Origin: Pseudomonadota bacterium | GTDB lineage: Bacteria; Myxococcota_A; Bradymonadia; Bradymonadales; GCA-2716585 | NCBI GenBank assembly: GCA_005804885.1 | Contig: SYOX01000250.1 | Span: 1 to 34,949 of the forward strand | Direction of reading: 5' to 3' | Length of the DNA stretch: 34,949 nt | Part shown: one piece after another, positions 25,536 through 33,067 of the stretch | Numbering within the stretch: position 1 is the first letter of the stretch | Layout: the number at the start of each line of letters is the position of its first letter | Position numbers and translations under genes: made by a program | The notes under the pieces: generated by a model | What the model was told of the DNA's origin: nothing | Databases searched by the model: none | Seen by the model: the letters and a program-made list of their open reading frames with translations, nothing else

Positions 25536-26447
25536 ATGAGAGCCCTGCCCATCATCCTCGCAATCACCCTCGCCCTCGTCGGCTGCCGCGACAACCGCTA
25601 CTCCGACGGCATCGAAGACGACGGAAACAACAACGGCGACAACAACGACGACGACGGCGACAACGACGACGGCGACAACGACGACAACATCGAATGCCTC
25701 GCCTATCCCACCTGTGCAGACGGCACCATCGAGCAGCCCGAGCCCTGCACGCAGGAGGAGACGTGTTACAGCGAGACGTTGTGTGGAGTGACGATCTGGT
25801 GCGTTGAGCCAACGGCCCCATGCCGCGCGATCCCGACGTGCGAACCTCACGAGGTCGAGGTTGATGGGTGCAACAACGACAGCGCCTGCCGCACCGTCAG
25901 CCTGTGCGGCTCGACGATCTACTGTGAGCCTGTCGAGAACTGTCTGGCCGAGCCCTCCTGTGAGGACGACGAAGTCGAGGTGGAACAATGCAACGGCGCC
26001 GATCCCTGCCGCGAGGTGACCATGTGCGGCAGCACCATCCTCTGCCAGACCAACGACGGCATCTGCGACGGCTTCCCCGTATGCGACGACGGCCAGATCG
26101 AGGTGAGCTCGTGCCACCGCGGCGACCCCTTCTGCGAGATGCGGACGGTGTGCGGCGAGACCATCCTGTGCCAGCAGCTCGAGAGCTGCCTGGCGCTGCC
26201 AACCTGCGATCAGGGCGAGTCCGGTTCGTTGTTCGAGTGCTCAGCGGACGAGGCCGATTGCCGAGGCCCCGTGGCGATCTGCGGCTCCTTCTTCTTCTGT
26301 CGCCCTGCGACCGACTGCCAGGCCCTGCCGAGCTGCGATGACGGGGAGATCGAGTCCCGCGAGCCCTGCGACATCCGCGAGCCTGTGTCGGAGTGCCGGC
26401 ACGTGACGCGGTGCAACCAGAGCCTGGCCTGCCGGCCGAGACGCTGA
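25536..26447 (+). CDS. Cysteine-repeat lipoprotein with acidic Asn/Asp linker
   Basis: This 303-aa protein has a lipoprotein signal ending in ALVGC (cysteine 17). Residues about 26-52 are almost only Asp, Asn and Gly (a DDxNDNG low-complexity spacer). Six or so imperfect repeats of about 40 aa follow, each reading roughly C-L-A-x-P-x-C-x-D-G-x-I-E, a short acidic loop with C, then C-x-x-V-T-x-C-G-S-T-I-x-C. Eight or more cysteines per pair of units suggest disulfide-stabilised modules. Function unknown; the module does not match those in the other cysteine-rich lipoproteins of the window. AGGAGA precedes the ATG. It is convergent with the next cysteine-rich gene (26469), with 21 bp between stops. 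Confidence 0.85.
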   Translation: MRALPIILAITLALVGCRDNRYSDGIEDDGNNNGDNNDDDGDNDDGDNDDNIECLAYPTCADGTIEQPEPCTQEETCYSETLCGVTIWCVEPTAPCRAIPTCEPHEVEVDGCNNDSACRTVSLCGSTIYCEPVENCLAEPSCEDDEVEVEQCNGADPCREVTMCGSTILCQTNDGICDGFPVCDDGQIEVSSCHRGDPFCEMRTVCGETILCQQLESCLALPTCDQGESGSLFECSADEADCRGPVAICGSFFFCRPATDCQALPSCDDGEIESREPCDIREPVSECRHVTRCNQSLACRPRR

Positions 26448-26468
26448 CACCATCTGCGCCGTAAACCC

Positions 26469-27944
26469 TTAGAAACACACGGAAAGCGCGCAGACCGGAT
26501 CGGCCACGTTCACGCAGGTGAGCCCCTGACCGCACTCCAGAAAGCACGCGTCGCCCTCGTCGGGCATCGGCGCGCACGCAAAGCGCCCCCGCCCGTCGGG
26601 CAGGCAGGACCCCTCAGGGCCGCACTCATTGCCGTTGGTGCAGCGCGCCCCGACCTCCAGGTGGGGCGTACACTTGAGCTCTCCGAAGTCGCAAAAAGTC
26701 CCCGGCGCGCAGATGTGATCGGCCTCACAGGCGCCGCCCACGCCGCGCCGGGGTCGACACAGGCTCCCCTCAGGCGTGAAGTCGCACCCAAGATCCCCCG
26801 CGCACCGGTTGTCGATCGCGCACTCCTCCTCTTCGCCCGGCATCGGCCCGCACACCCCCGCGAGACACCCGAGCCCCTCCGCGCACAGGAGCGGCCCCAG
26901 GCTGCCCAGCCCGCACGGCTCGCCCTCTCCTGGGATCGGCCCGCACACCCCCGTCTCGAGGTTGCACGCCGCCCCCGGCGCGCAATGCACCCCATCCGAG
27001 CACGGCGCTCCCGGCAAAGGCCGCGCCCGACATACCCCCTCGGCTCGATCGCAGAAGTGGGCGCCATCACAGGAATCTCCCTCGCAAGCCTCGCCCTCGA
27101 CGCCCTGCGGCCTGCACACGCGCCCTTCGGCCAGCGCGCACACGGCGCCGACGCCGCACTCCCCTGGCCCACCACACACCTGACCGATCCGATCCGCGCA
27201 GGCGCCCTCCTGACACCGCGCCCCGACCACGCAGTCGGCGTCCTCCAGACAGCCGCCGCCATCGCCAACGGCCTCGCCGCAGGTGTCGTCGAGGCAGCGC
27301 AGCGGCGCCACGCACTGATCGTCCTCGACGCAGGGGCCGCCCGCCGCGATCGGCGCCGCGCACACCCCGAGGACGCAGTAGCTGTCATCGCCACACACGA
27401 AGTCGCACGGCTCGCCCAGCTTCGGCAGCGGCACGCAGCGCCCGTCCCGACACTGCCCATCACCCGAGGCGCAAAAAGCCTGCTCGCCGCAGGCCGCCCC
27501 GAGAGGCGAGGACGTCGCCACCACCTGCGGACACCGCGCGTCGATCACACGCCCCGGCGCGACCTCGCACCCGCTCTGCGCCGCCAGCGCCTCCCCCACG
27601 CAGCGGTCGGCCAGATCCGCCCTGAACACCACCTCGCCTTGACCCACCGCTGCAATCAGCGCCTCAAGCTCCTCCATGCAGAGGGCCGTGCGATCCTCGG
27701 CGCACTCGGCCGAGAGCGCCGCGCAGCCGCAGCCGCGCGCGACCTCGCAGCTCGCCTCGGCCAGCGGACGGCAGAACGACGCCTCGATCACGGCCGCCGG
27801 GTCTCCCTCCTCGACATCGACGTCCTCGACATCCTCACCCGCATCGGGCGGCTCCACGAGGGGTTCCGGCGGGGGCGACGGCGAGGACGAGCCGCAAGAG
27901 GCCAGAAGGGCGCAGATCGAGGTGAGCCAGAGCGTCTTCTTCAT
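26469..27944 (-). CDS. Cysteine-rich lipoprotein with Dickkopf-like repeats
   Basis: This 491-aa protein has a signal peptide and lipobox (LLASC, about cysteine 17), a short Pro/Glu/Asp-rich spacer, a non-repetitive region (about residues 60-150) and then some nine cysteine modules of about 35-45 aa. The usual unit is G-x-x-C-x-x-D-x-x-C-A-P-x-x-x-C-x-x-x-x-G-x-C, for example PCSDGVHCAPGAACNLETGV followed by C. This resembles the Dickkopf-type cysteine pattern common in Myxococcota secreted proteins. ATG at 27944 starts MKKTLWLTSICALLASC; a TTG at 27962 would add six residues. It is convergent with the 25536 gene and upstream of nothing obvious. Binding partner and role unknown. Confidence 0.85.
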   Translation of the reverse strand: MKKTLWLTSICALLASCGSSSPSPPPEPLVEPPDAGEDVEDVDVEEGDPAAVIEASFCRPLAEASCEVARGCGCAALSAECAEDRTALCMEELEALIAAVGQGEVVFRADLADRCVGEALAAQSGCEVAPGRVIDARCPQVVATSSPLGAACGEQAFCASGDGQCRDGRCVPLPKLGEPCDFVCGDDSYCVLGVCAAPIAAGGPCVEDDQCVAPLRCLDDTCGEAVGDGGGCLEDADCVVGARCQEGACADRIGQVCGGPGECGVGAVCALAEGRVCRPQGVEGEACEGDSCDGAHFCDRAEGVCRARPLPGAPCSDGVHCAPGAACNLETGVCGPIPGEGEPCGLGSLGPLLCAEGLGCLAGVCGPMPGEEEECAIDNRCAGDLGCDFTPEGSLCRPRRGVGGACEADHICAPGTFCDFGELKCTPHLEVGARCTNGNECGPEGSCLPDGRGRFACAPMPDEGDACFLECGQGLTCVNVADPVCALSVCF

Positions 27945-28013
27945 GAGGATTTCATCCTGCAACTCGTTGATCGTCCTGGGGTTGAAGTGGCGCCTTCGAG
28001 GCAGGGGCGGAGA

Positions 28014-29684
28014 TCAGATCCACAGGGCCTGGAGGTAGTCCATCAGGGGTTCAAGCGAGGCCGGCTGGCTGCGAAAGCCGATGTAGCCGTCGGGTCGCAG
28101 GAGGTAGAGGCACTCGCCGGAGGCGCCGAAGCGCCGGTGGACCGCCATGTCGGGGTCATGCCACAGGGTCGCGGGGGCGTCGGGCCAGTCGGCGCGCGGG
28201 GAGATGATCGCGACCTGGAGGCGCTCGGGCCAGCGATCCTGCACAACGCGGGCGATCTGCCGGAGGTTCTCGTCGCCGCTGAGCGTGTCGGCGACCCCAT
28301 CAAAGAGCAGGAGCGCGGCCGCGGCGGGCTGGGTGAGCGCTTCGAAGAGGCGCAGGCCCAGCGAAGGCAGCGCGACGTCCGGCGCGCGCTCCCCAGGCCC
28401 CGGCCCGCGATTGAACTCCAGGTACTTGCCAACGCAGGGGTCTTCGTTGTCGGGATCGACGACGAGCTGGGCGCGCAGCATGGAGATGTGGTGCTCCCGC
28501 AACCAGGGGTTGGGCTTGTAGGCGACGTTGAGCTCAAGGGTCTGGGCGATGAGCTGTCGGCGCATCGGCGTCAACCAGTCCATCGCGAGGCCGGTCATCG
28601 CGCCCATCACGCGCCGCATCAGGCCATTGCGAACCAGCATCATCTGAGTGTTCAGGTTCGTCTCCAGCAGGACGCGCCGGGCCACCGGCAGCCGCTCGGC
28701 CTCGTAGCTGTCCAGCAGCGACTGCGGCGACCACCCCCGGCAGACCCAGGCCAGCTTCCAGGCCAGGTTGAAGGCGTCCTGCACGCTGGTGTTCATCCCG
28801 TGCGCGCCGACCGGGCTGTGCAGGTGCGCCGCGTCCCCCGCCACGAAGACCCGACCGACCCGGTAGCGATCCACCATGCGGGAGTGGACCCGGAAGAGCG
28901 CGCTCCACCCAATCTTCTTGATCGGCGGCAACTTCAGCCCCGTGCGCCGCGTCAAGATCGACAGGCAGGCGGCCTCGTCGACCACCTCGTCGCCCTCGTA
29001 GTCTCCGAAGATCCGCACGACGCGATCGCCGGGCAGCGGCAGGAACATGACCATCCCGTCGCTCGACAGGTAGACATCGCAAGAACGCGGGTCGACCCCA
29101 TCCTCGGCGAAGTGGACGTCAACCAGAAAGAAGCTCTCTTCGAAGGTCGACCCCTCCAGCCTCAACCCCAGCGCGCCGCGCACCGCGCTGTGCGCGCCGT
29201 CGCACCCGACCACCCACCCGAAGCGCGCCACCTCGACGGCGCCCTCCGCCCCCCGCAGCTCGACCTCGACGCCCTCGCCGTCCTGCCTGAGCCCGACCAG
29301 CGAGACGCCGCGCTCGACGCGGCCGCCCACCGCGACGAGGTGCTCGGCCAGGATCTCCTCCGAGTCGCTCTGGGCGATGCCGAGCATCGTCGGGTGGGAG
29401 GTGTCCGCGTCCCGGATGTCCACCTCGGCCAGCTGTCGCCCCCCGCTGTGGACCGCCAGCCGCGCCCGATCGGAGCCGCGCGCCATGAAGGTCGACAGCA
29501 CCCCCATCTGCTCCATCGCCTCCAGCGTCCTCGGGTGCAGATCCGTCGCCCGCGACTGCTCATGCGGCGTCGCGCTGGCCTCGATCAGCCGACACGGCAC
29601 CCCATGCCGGAACAACTCCGCCGCCAGCACCAGCCCGCACGGCCCCGCACCGACGACCAGCACCTCCGCAACGACCTCTCCCAT
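28014..29684 (-). CDS. Class A FAD-dependent aromatic monooxygenase
   Basis: This 556-aa protein has the FAD-binding GxGxxG motif VVGAGPCGLVLAAEL (about residues 10-24), the DG motif VVGCDGAHSAVRGALG (about 158-173) and the GD motif RVFVAGDAAHLHSPVGAHGM, then NTSVQDAFNLAWKLAW. These are the signatures of PheA/TfdB-type phenol hydroxylases and relatives such as MhpA and polyketide hydroxylases. The C-terminal portion (about 400-556) resembles the thioredoxin-like domain found at the end of such hydroxylases. It uses NAD(P)H and oxygen to hydroxylate an aromatic or polyketide ring; the substrate is unknown. ATG at 29684 has AGGAGG four bases upstream. It is divergent from a DOPA-dioxygenase-type gene, so the pair could hydroxylate and then cleave aromatic compounds, which is inference. 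Confidence 0.9.
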   Translation of the reverse strand: MGEVVAEVLVVGAGPCGLVLAAELFRHGVPCRLIEASATPHEQSRATDLHPRTLEAMEQMGVLSTFMARGSDRARLAVHSGGRQLAEVDIRDADTSHPTMLGIAQSDSEEILAEHLVAVGGRVERGVSLVGLRQDGEGVEVELRGAEGAVEVARFGWVVGCDGAHSAVRGALGLRLEGSTFEESFFLVDVHFAEDGVDPRSCDVYLSSDGMVMFLPLPGDRVVRIFGDYEGDEVVDEAACLSILTRRTGLKLPPIKKIGWSALFRVHSRMVDRYRVGRVFVAGDAAHLHSPVGAHGMNTSVQDAFNLAWKLAWVCRGWSPQSLLDSYEAERLPVARRVLLETNLNTQMMLVRNGLMRRVMGAMTGLAMDWLTPMRRQLIAQTLELNVAYKPNPWLREHHISMLRAQLVVDPDNEDPCVGKYLEFNRGPGPGERAPDVALPSLGLRLFEALTQPAAAALLLFDGVADTLSGDENLRQIARVVQDRWPERLQVAIISPRADWPDAPATLWHDPDMAVHRRFGASGECLYLLRPDGYIGFRSQPASLEPLMDYLQALWI

Positions 29685-29771
29685 GCCACCTCCTGAACAC
29701 TCCCCGTTGACCCGCAGACTATACGCCTGACGCGCCCGAATCCATGATCGACTCCAACCACGAAGTTCGCC

Positions 29772-29840
29772 GAGCGCCCCACGCCCCTGGCACCCCTTCA
29801 GGGGCTTGTCGGGCGGGGTCTTCGGCGCGCGTGGGCGCTC
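29772..29840. repeat. Diverged relative of the inverted-repeat element's end
   Basis: GAGCGCCCCACGC (29772-29784) pairs with GCGTGGGCGCTC (29829-29840) with one bulged base. Inside, CCCC-TTCA-GGGG forms a second hairpin, followed by TTGTCGGGCGGGGTCT. This aligns with CCCCACGCTCCTCGCACCG and the following CGTCGGGTGGGGCT of the 23686 element, so both appear to belong to one dispersed repeat family. Confidence 0.55.
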
Positions 29841-29941
29841 GTCTTCGCAAGGAATTTCTGCTGCAAAAACGCAACCATTGTTTCATGGCCTCCGGTCTGG
29901 ATGCGATCGCGCATCGGGGTTATTCTTGCGCCGTGACGATT

Positions 29942-30029
29942 CGCGCGGCTCGGCGGTCGGCGCTTCGAGGCCCTGGTGGTCATTGCGCGCGGCTCGGCGG
30001 TCGGCGCTTCGGGACCCTGGCGATCATCG
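29942..30029. repeat. 44-bp tandem direct repeat, two copies
   Basis: 29942-29985 and 29986-30029 are adjacent copies; the first 26 bases (starting CGCGCGGCTCGGCGGTCGGC) are identical and the rest differs at a few sites. It lies directly upstream of the dioxygenase gene. Confidence 0.85.
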
Positions 30030-30064
30030 GGAGCCAGGCCGGGGGGGTGATTCGGAGGATGGAG

Positions 30065-31069
30065 ATGGGAGAGGGCGACATTTCGAGGCGAGAGGCGATC
30101 TTGCGAGCGGCGGTGATCGCGGCGGGGGCGGGGCTGGCGGCGTGCGACGCGGCTGTCCGCCAGGGCGTCGACCGCGCGCCTGGAGTGGGTGGCGCGACAG
30201 ACAAGGAGGGGACGTTGAGCAAGGAAAAGGAGACAACGGGGCAGGACGGGGGATCGCGGCGAATGCCCGTCGTCTTCTTGCCGCATGGCGGCGGGCCGTG
30301 GCCCTTCGTGGAGATGTCGGGGGTTGAGCCGGGGATGTGGGATGGGCTGTCGGCCTACCTCAAGCGGCTCAAGATGACGCCGCCGGTGACCCCGAGGGCG
30401 CTCTTGATCGTGTCGGCCCACTGGGAGGCCCCGACCCCGACGGTGATGGCGAGCCCGAGGCCGCCGATGCTCTACGACTACTCGGGCTTTCCGCCGGAGG
30501 CCTACCGGGTTCAGTGGCCCGCGCCGGGCTTGCCGGAGCTGGCCGGGGACATCCAGGCTCTGCTTGAGCGGGCGGGCTTTGCGACGTCGAGCGACGCGAC
30601 GCGGGGTTTTGATCACGGGGCCTTCGTGCCGATGAAGTTGACCTGGCCGGAGGCCGACGTGCCGGCCTTGCAGCTCTCGCTCAAGCAGGGCCTCGACCCG
30701 GCCGAGCACCTGCGGATCGGGCGCGCGCTGGCGCCGCTGCGGGATCAGGGGGTGTTCATCGTGGGCAGCGGGATGAGCTACCACAACCTGCGGGCCTTGA
30801 TGATGAGGATGCGCGGGGGTCCGTCGCTGATCGAGCCCTCGAGGGCCTTCGACGATTGGCTCGCCGAGTCGATGGCCTTGGAGCCCGACCGGCGCGAGTC
30901 CCGGCTGGTCGAGTGGGCCAAGGCTCCCCAGGCCCGCGCCTGCCACCCGCGCGAGGAGCACCTGCTGCCGCTGCACGTGATCGCGGGCGCGGGCGGGGAC
31001 GACGCGGCCTCGCTGCCCTACCGCGACGTCGTGATGGGCGCGCACGTCTGCGCGATCCACTTCGGCTGA
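30065..31069 (+). CDS. Extradiol dioxygenase, DOPA-4,5-dioxygenase/LigB family, with Tat lipoprotein signal
   Basis: The 334-aa precursor carries SRREAIL (residues 7-13), a twin-arginine motif, then a hydrophobic stretch ending in LAAC (cysteine 27), so it is predicted to be exported folded and lipid-anchored. The catalytic domain (about 65-334) is a LigB/YgiD-type extradiol dioxygenase: FLPHGGGPWPF (His74), IVSAHWE, GFDHGAFVPM and GSGMSYHNLRA supply the metal-binding and active-site histidines. E. coli YgiD-type enzymes cleave DOPA or other catechols and are cytoplasmic, so the signal is unusual. ATG at 30065 has GGAGG six bases upstream; another in-frame ATG lies at 30059. It is divergent from the aromatic monooxygenase and ends 3 bp before the convergent methyltransferase gene. 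Substrate unknown. Confidence 0.87.
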   Translation: MGEGDISRREAILRAAVIAAGAGLAACDAAVRQGVDRAPGVGGATDKEGTLSKEKETTGQDGGSRRMPVVFLPHGGGPWPFVEMSGVEPGMWDGLSAYLKRLKMTPPVTPRALLIVSAHWEAPTPTVMASPRPPMLYDYSGFPPEAYRVQWPAPGLPELAGDIQALLERAGFATSSDATRGFDHGAFVPMKLTWPEADVPALQLSLKQGLDPAEHLRIGRALAPLRDQGVFIVGSGMSYHNLRALMMRMRGGPSLIEPSRAFDDWLAESMALEPDRRESRLVEWAKAPQARACHPREEHLLPLHVIAGAGGDDAASLPYRDVVMGAHVCAIHFG

Positions 31070-31072
31070 TCG

Positions 31073-33067
31073 TCAGCGCGGGGGGTCGTCGAGATCGCGC
31101 AGGGCGGTGATCTTCTTGCCGGAGGTGATCAGCGCGGGGCCGATGAGCGCGCGGACCTCGGCGCTGTCGGGCACGCCGCAATCTGCGCAGCCCGCCGCCG
31201 TCGCCGCGTAGAGGTCCCGCCAGCGGCAAGGGCCGCGCGCGAGGGTGTCGGCGGCGATCGAGAGCAGCCGCGCCTTGAGGGAGATCGCGTCGGTTGACGG
31301 CGCGCCGCGCCACCGCAGCAGGTGAGGCCCGTGGGCTTCGAAGAGGTGGTCGAGCAGCGCGGGCCAGCGGTCGATGAGGGCCGCGTCGATGTCGTCGGAG
31401 AGCCAGCAGAGCGCGAGGGTGCGGAGGGCGAGGTTGCGGGCGATGAGGCCGCCGCGCGGCTCGGCGCAGCGCTGAAGGGCGGCGAGCGCGGGGGACTCGT
31501 CGAGGGAGGGGGGGGTGGCGGCGGGGGCCATGAGCGCCCAGACGTCGCCGAGGTAGCTGCCTTCGGGGTGAAAGGCGGCCTTGGAGGAGATCACGGCGGG
31601 GATGGGGTAGGCGACCTCGACGCACTTGAGGCCGGCGGCCTGGGTGGCGTCGAGGAGCGCTCGCCAGGCGCGGGCGTCGTGGTTGTTGAAGGTGATCAGG
31701 ACGCGGCCTGAGGGGCTGAGCGCGGCGGCGGCGGCGTCGAGGGTCTGCCGAAGGCCAGCGGCGTAGCGCGCCCAGGCCAGCTCGGGGGCGAGTCGGTCGC
31801 TGACGCTCAGATCGGCGTCGGCGTCGACGGCGCGGTCGAGCAGGCCGTTCCAGAAGGCGCTGAACTCGACGAAGGGGACGCTGTCGCCGTAGGGCGGGTC
31901 GAGGAAGACGAGGTCGGCGGCGACGCCGCGCCGGGGCAGGGCGCGCAGGAGGTCCGGGGCGTCGCTCTCCTCGACGTGGACGCGCCCTGCGGGCGGGCCG
32001 AGGGCCTTGAGGTCGCGCAGGCCGCGCGCGAAGCGCTCCAGGCGGGCCTGGAGGTGGAGGGCGGGGTTGGTCTCCAGGTGCAGGGGCGGGACCCAGAAGC
32101 CGGGGACGCTCCAGGCGGGGCCGCCGGAGGTCAGGTTGTTGCGGGAGGCCACGAGCCGGGAGCACTGGGCGGCGCTGGCGGTGAGCATCAGCATGCCGCA
32201 GCGTCGGATGGCGGGGTCGTCGAGCGCGGCGATGATGTCTCTGAAGATCAGCAGCGCGGACAGGGCGCGGGGGGTGAAGAGGTCCGCGGGGGTCATCTCG
32301 GGCAGCGCGAGGATGCGGCGGTTGACGGGCATGGGTTCGAAGAGGGGGCCGACGCGCTGGCCGGGGGCGCGCCATCGGCGGGAGGCCCGCTCCTGGTGGT
32401 CGAGCAGCGCGGGGTCATCGGAGATGCCAGCGGCCCGACCGACGCCGGCCCGCCTCGGGTCATATTGTTCAACAAGTGCGGCCACTTCCTCAACGTGGGC
32501 GGCATCCCGCCGCAGACCGGGTTGTTCGGCGTCGTCGGCGAGATCGGCGCCGATGATCCGGGTGTCGAGCCTGTGTTCGAAGTTGAAGCGGAGGGGCTGG
32601 GCGCAGGCCGGGCAGCGGCGCGCGCGGCCTTTGGCGCGGGCCTCGTGGGCGGCGACGGCGAGGTCGCAAGAGGCGCAGCGCGTGACGACGGCGTGGAGGG
32701 CGTGGCGGACGAGGCGGCGCGAGGTCGGGCAGGTCCAGTCGTCGGCGATCTGGGCCTGGAGTGCGGCCAGCGCGGCCTGCATGATCGTCTGGAAGCGATC
32801 GGGGTCGGGGGGCGCGCAGGTGGTCTGCGTCAGGAGCAGGGCCAGCGGGTTGATGTCCCCGGCGAAGACCTCGTGGCCGAGGTCGGCGGCCTCGCGGGCG
32901 GTGACGCCGCTGCCGACGAAGGGGTCGACGACGACGCCCGGGCCCTCGGGCAGGGCGCGCAGGAGGAAGTGGCGGACGACGTTGTGGGGCTTGCGGGACC
33001 AGTACTTGTGGAGGCCGTAGCGCGGCGGGTGGGTCTGGGCCGCGATGACGGACAGGGGGGCGCTCAC
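31073..33067 (-). CDS. DNA methyltransferase with Zn-ribbon-like insertion (second gene of pair)
   Basis: This 664-aa protein has N-terminal GLHKYWSRKPHNVVRHFL and then the SAM-binding DPFVGSGVTAREAADLG (residues 48-64) followed by FAGDINPLA. CASC...CPAC with a 17-residue interval (Cys131, 134, 152, 155) looks like a small zinc ribbon. The catalytic DPPYGDSVPF lies at 390-399. The order, SAM motif before DPPY with a long central insertion, fits DNA N6-adenine or N4-cytosine methyltransferases with a Zn ribbon (COG1743-like). The GTG start at 33067 overlaps the stop of the upstream methyltransferase by four bases (GTGA), so the two are translationally coupled. It ends 3 bp from the convergent dioxygenase gene. 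Target site and role, whether defence, modification or regulation, are unknown. Confidence 0.83.
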   Translation of the reverse strand: MSAPLSVIAAQTHPPRYGLHKYWSRKPHNVVRHFLLRALPEGPGVVVDPFVGSGVTAREAADLGHEVFAGDINPLALLLTQTTCAPPDPDRFQTIMQAALAALQAQIADDWTCPTSRRLVRHALHAVVTRCASCDLAVAAHEARAKGRARRCPACAQPLRFNFEHRLDTRIIGADLADDAEQPGLRRDAAHVEEVAALVEQYDPRRAGVGRAAGISDDPALLDHQERASRRWRAPGQRVGPLFEPMPVNRRILALPEMTPADLFTPRALSALLIFRDIIAALDDPAIRRCGMLMLTASAAQCSRLVASRNNLTSGGPAWSVPGFWVPPLHLETNPALHLQARLERFARGLRDLKALGPPAGRVHVEESDAPDLLRALPRRGVAADLVFLDPPYGDSVPFVEFSAFWNGLLDRAVDADADLSVSDRLAPELAWARYAAGLRQTLDAAAAALSPSGRVLITFNNHDARAWRALLDATQAAGLKCVEVAYPIPAVISSKAAFHPEGSYLGDVWALMAPAATPPSLDESPALAALQRCAEPRGGLIARNLALRTLALCWLSDDIDAALIDRWPALLDHLFEAHGPHLLRWRGAPSTDAISLKARLLSIAADTLARGPCRWRDLYAATAAGCADCGVPDSAEVRALIGPALITSGKKITALRDLDDPPR

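Larger units (their letters stand above)
29685..30064. other. 380-bp divergent intergenic region with repeats
   Basis: This region separates the monooxygenase and dioxygenase genes and contains the hairpin element at 29772-29840 and the 44-bp tandem repeat at 29942-30029. A slightly AT-richer patch near 29855-29890 and TTATTC near 29920 may mark the dioxygenase promoter but I find no good hexamer pair. No gene is apparent. Confidence 0.6.

Noticed and set aside
26661..29696. 1011-codon plus-strand open frame
   Set aside because: It runs antisense through the Dickkopf-like lipoprotein and FAD monooxygenase genes. Its product is rich in Arg, Pro and His with no motif, as expected of an antisense frame in GC-rich DNA.
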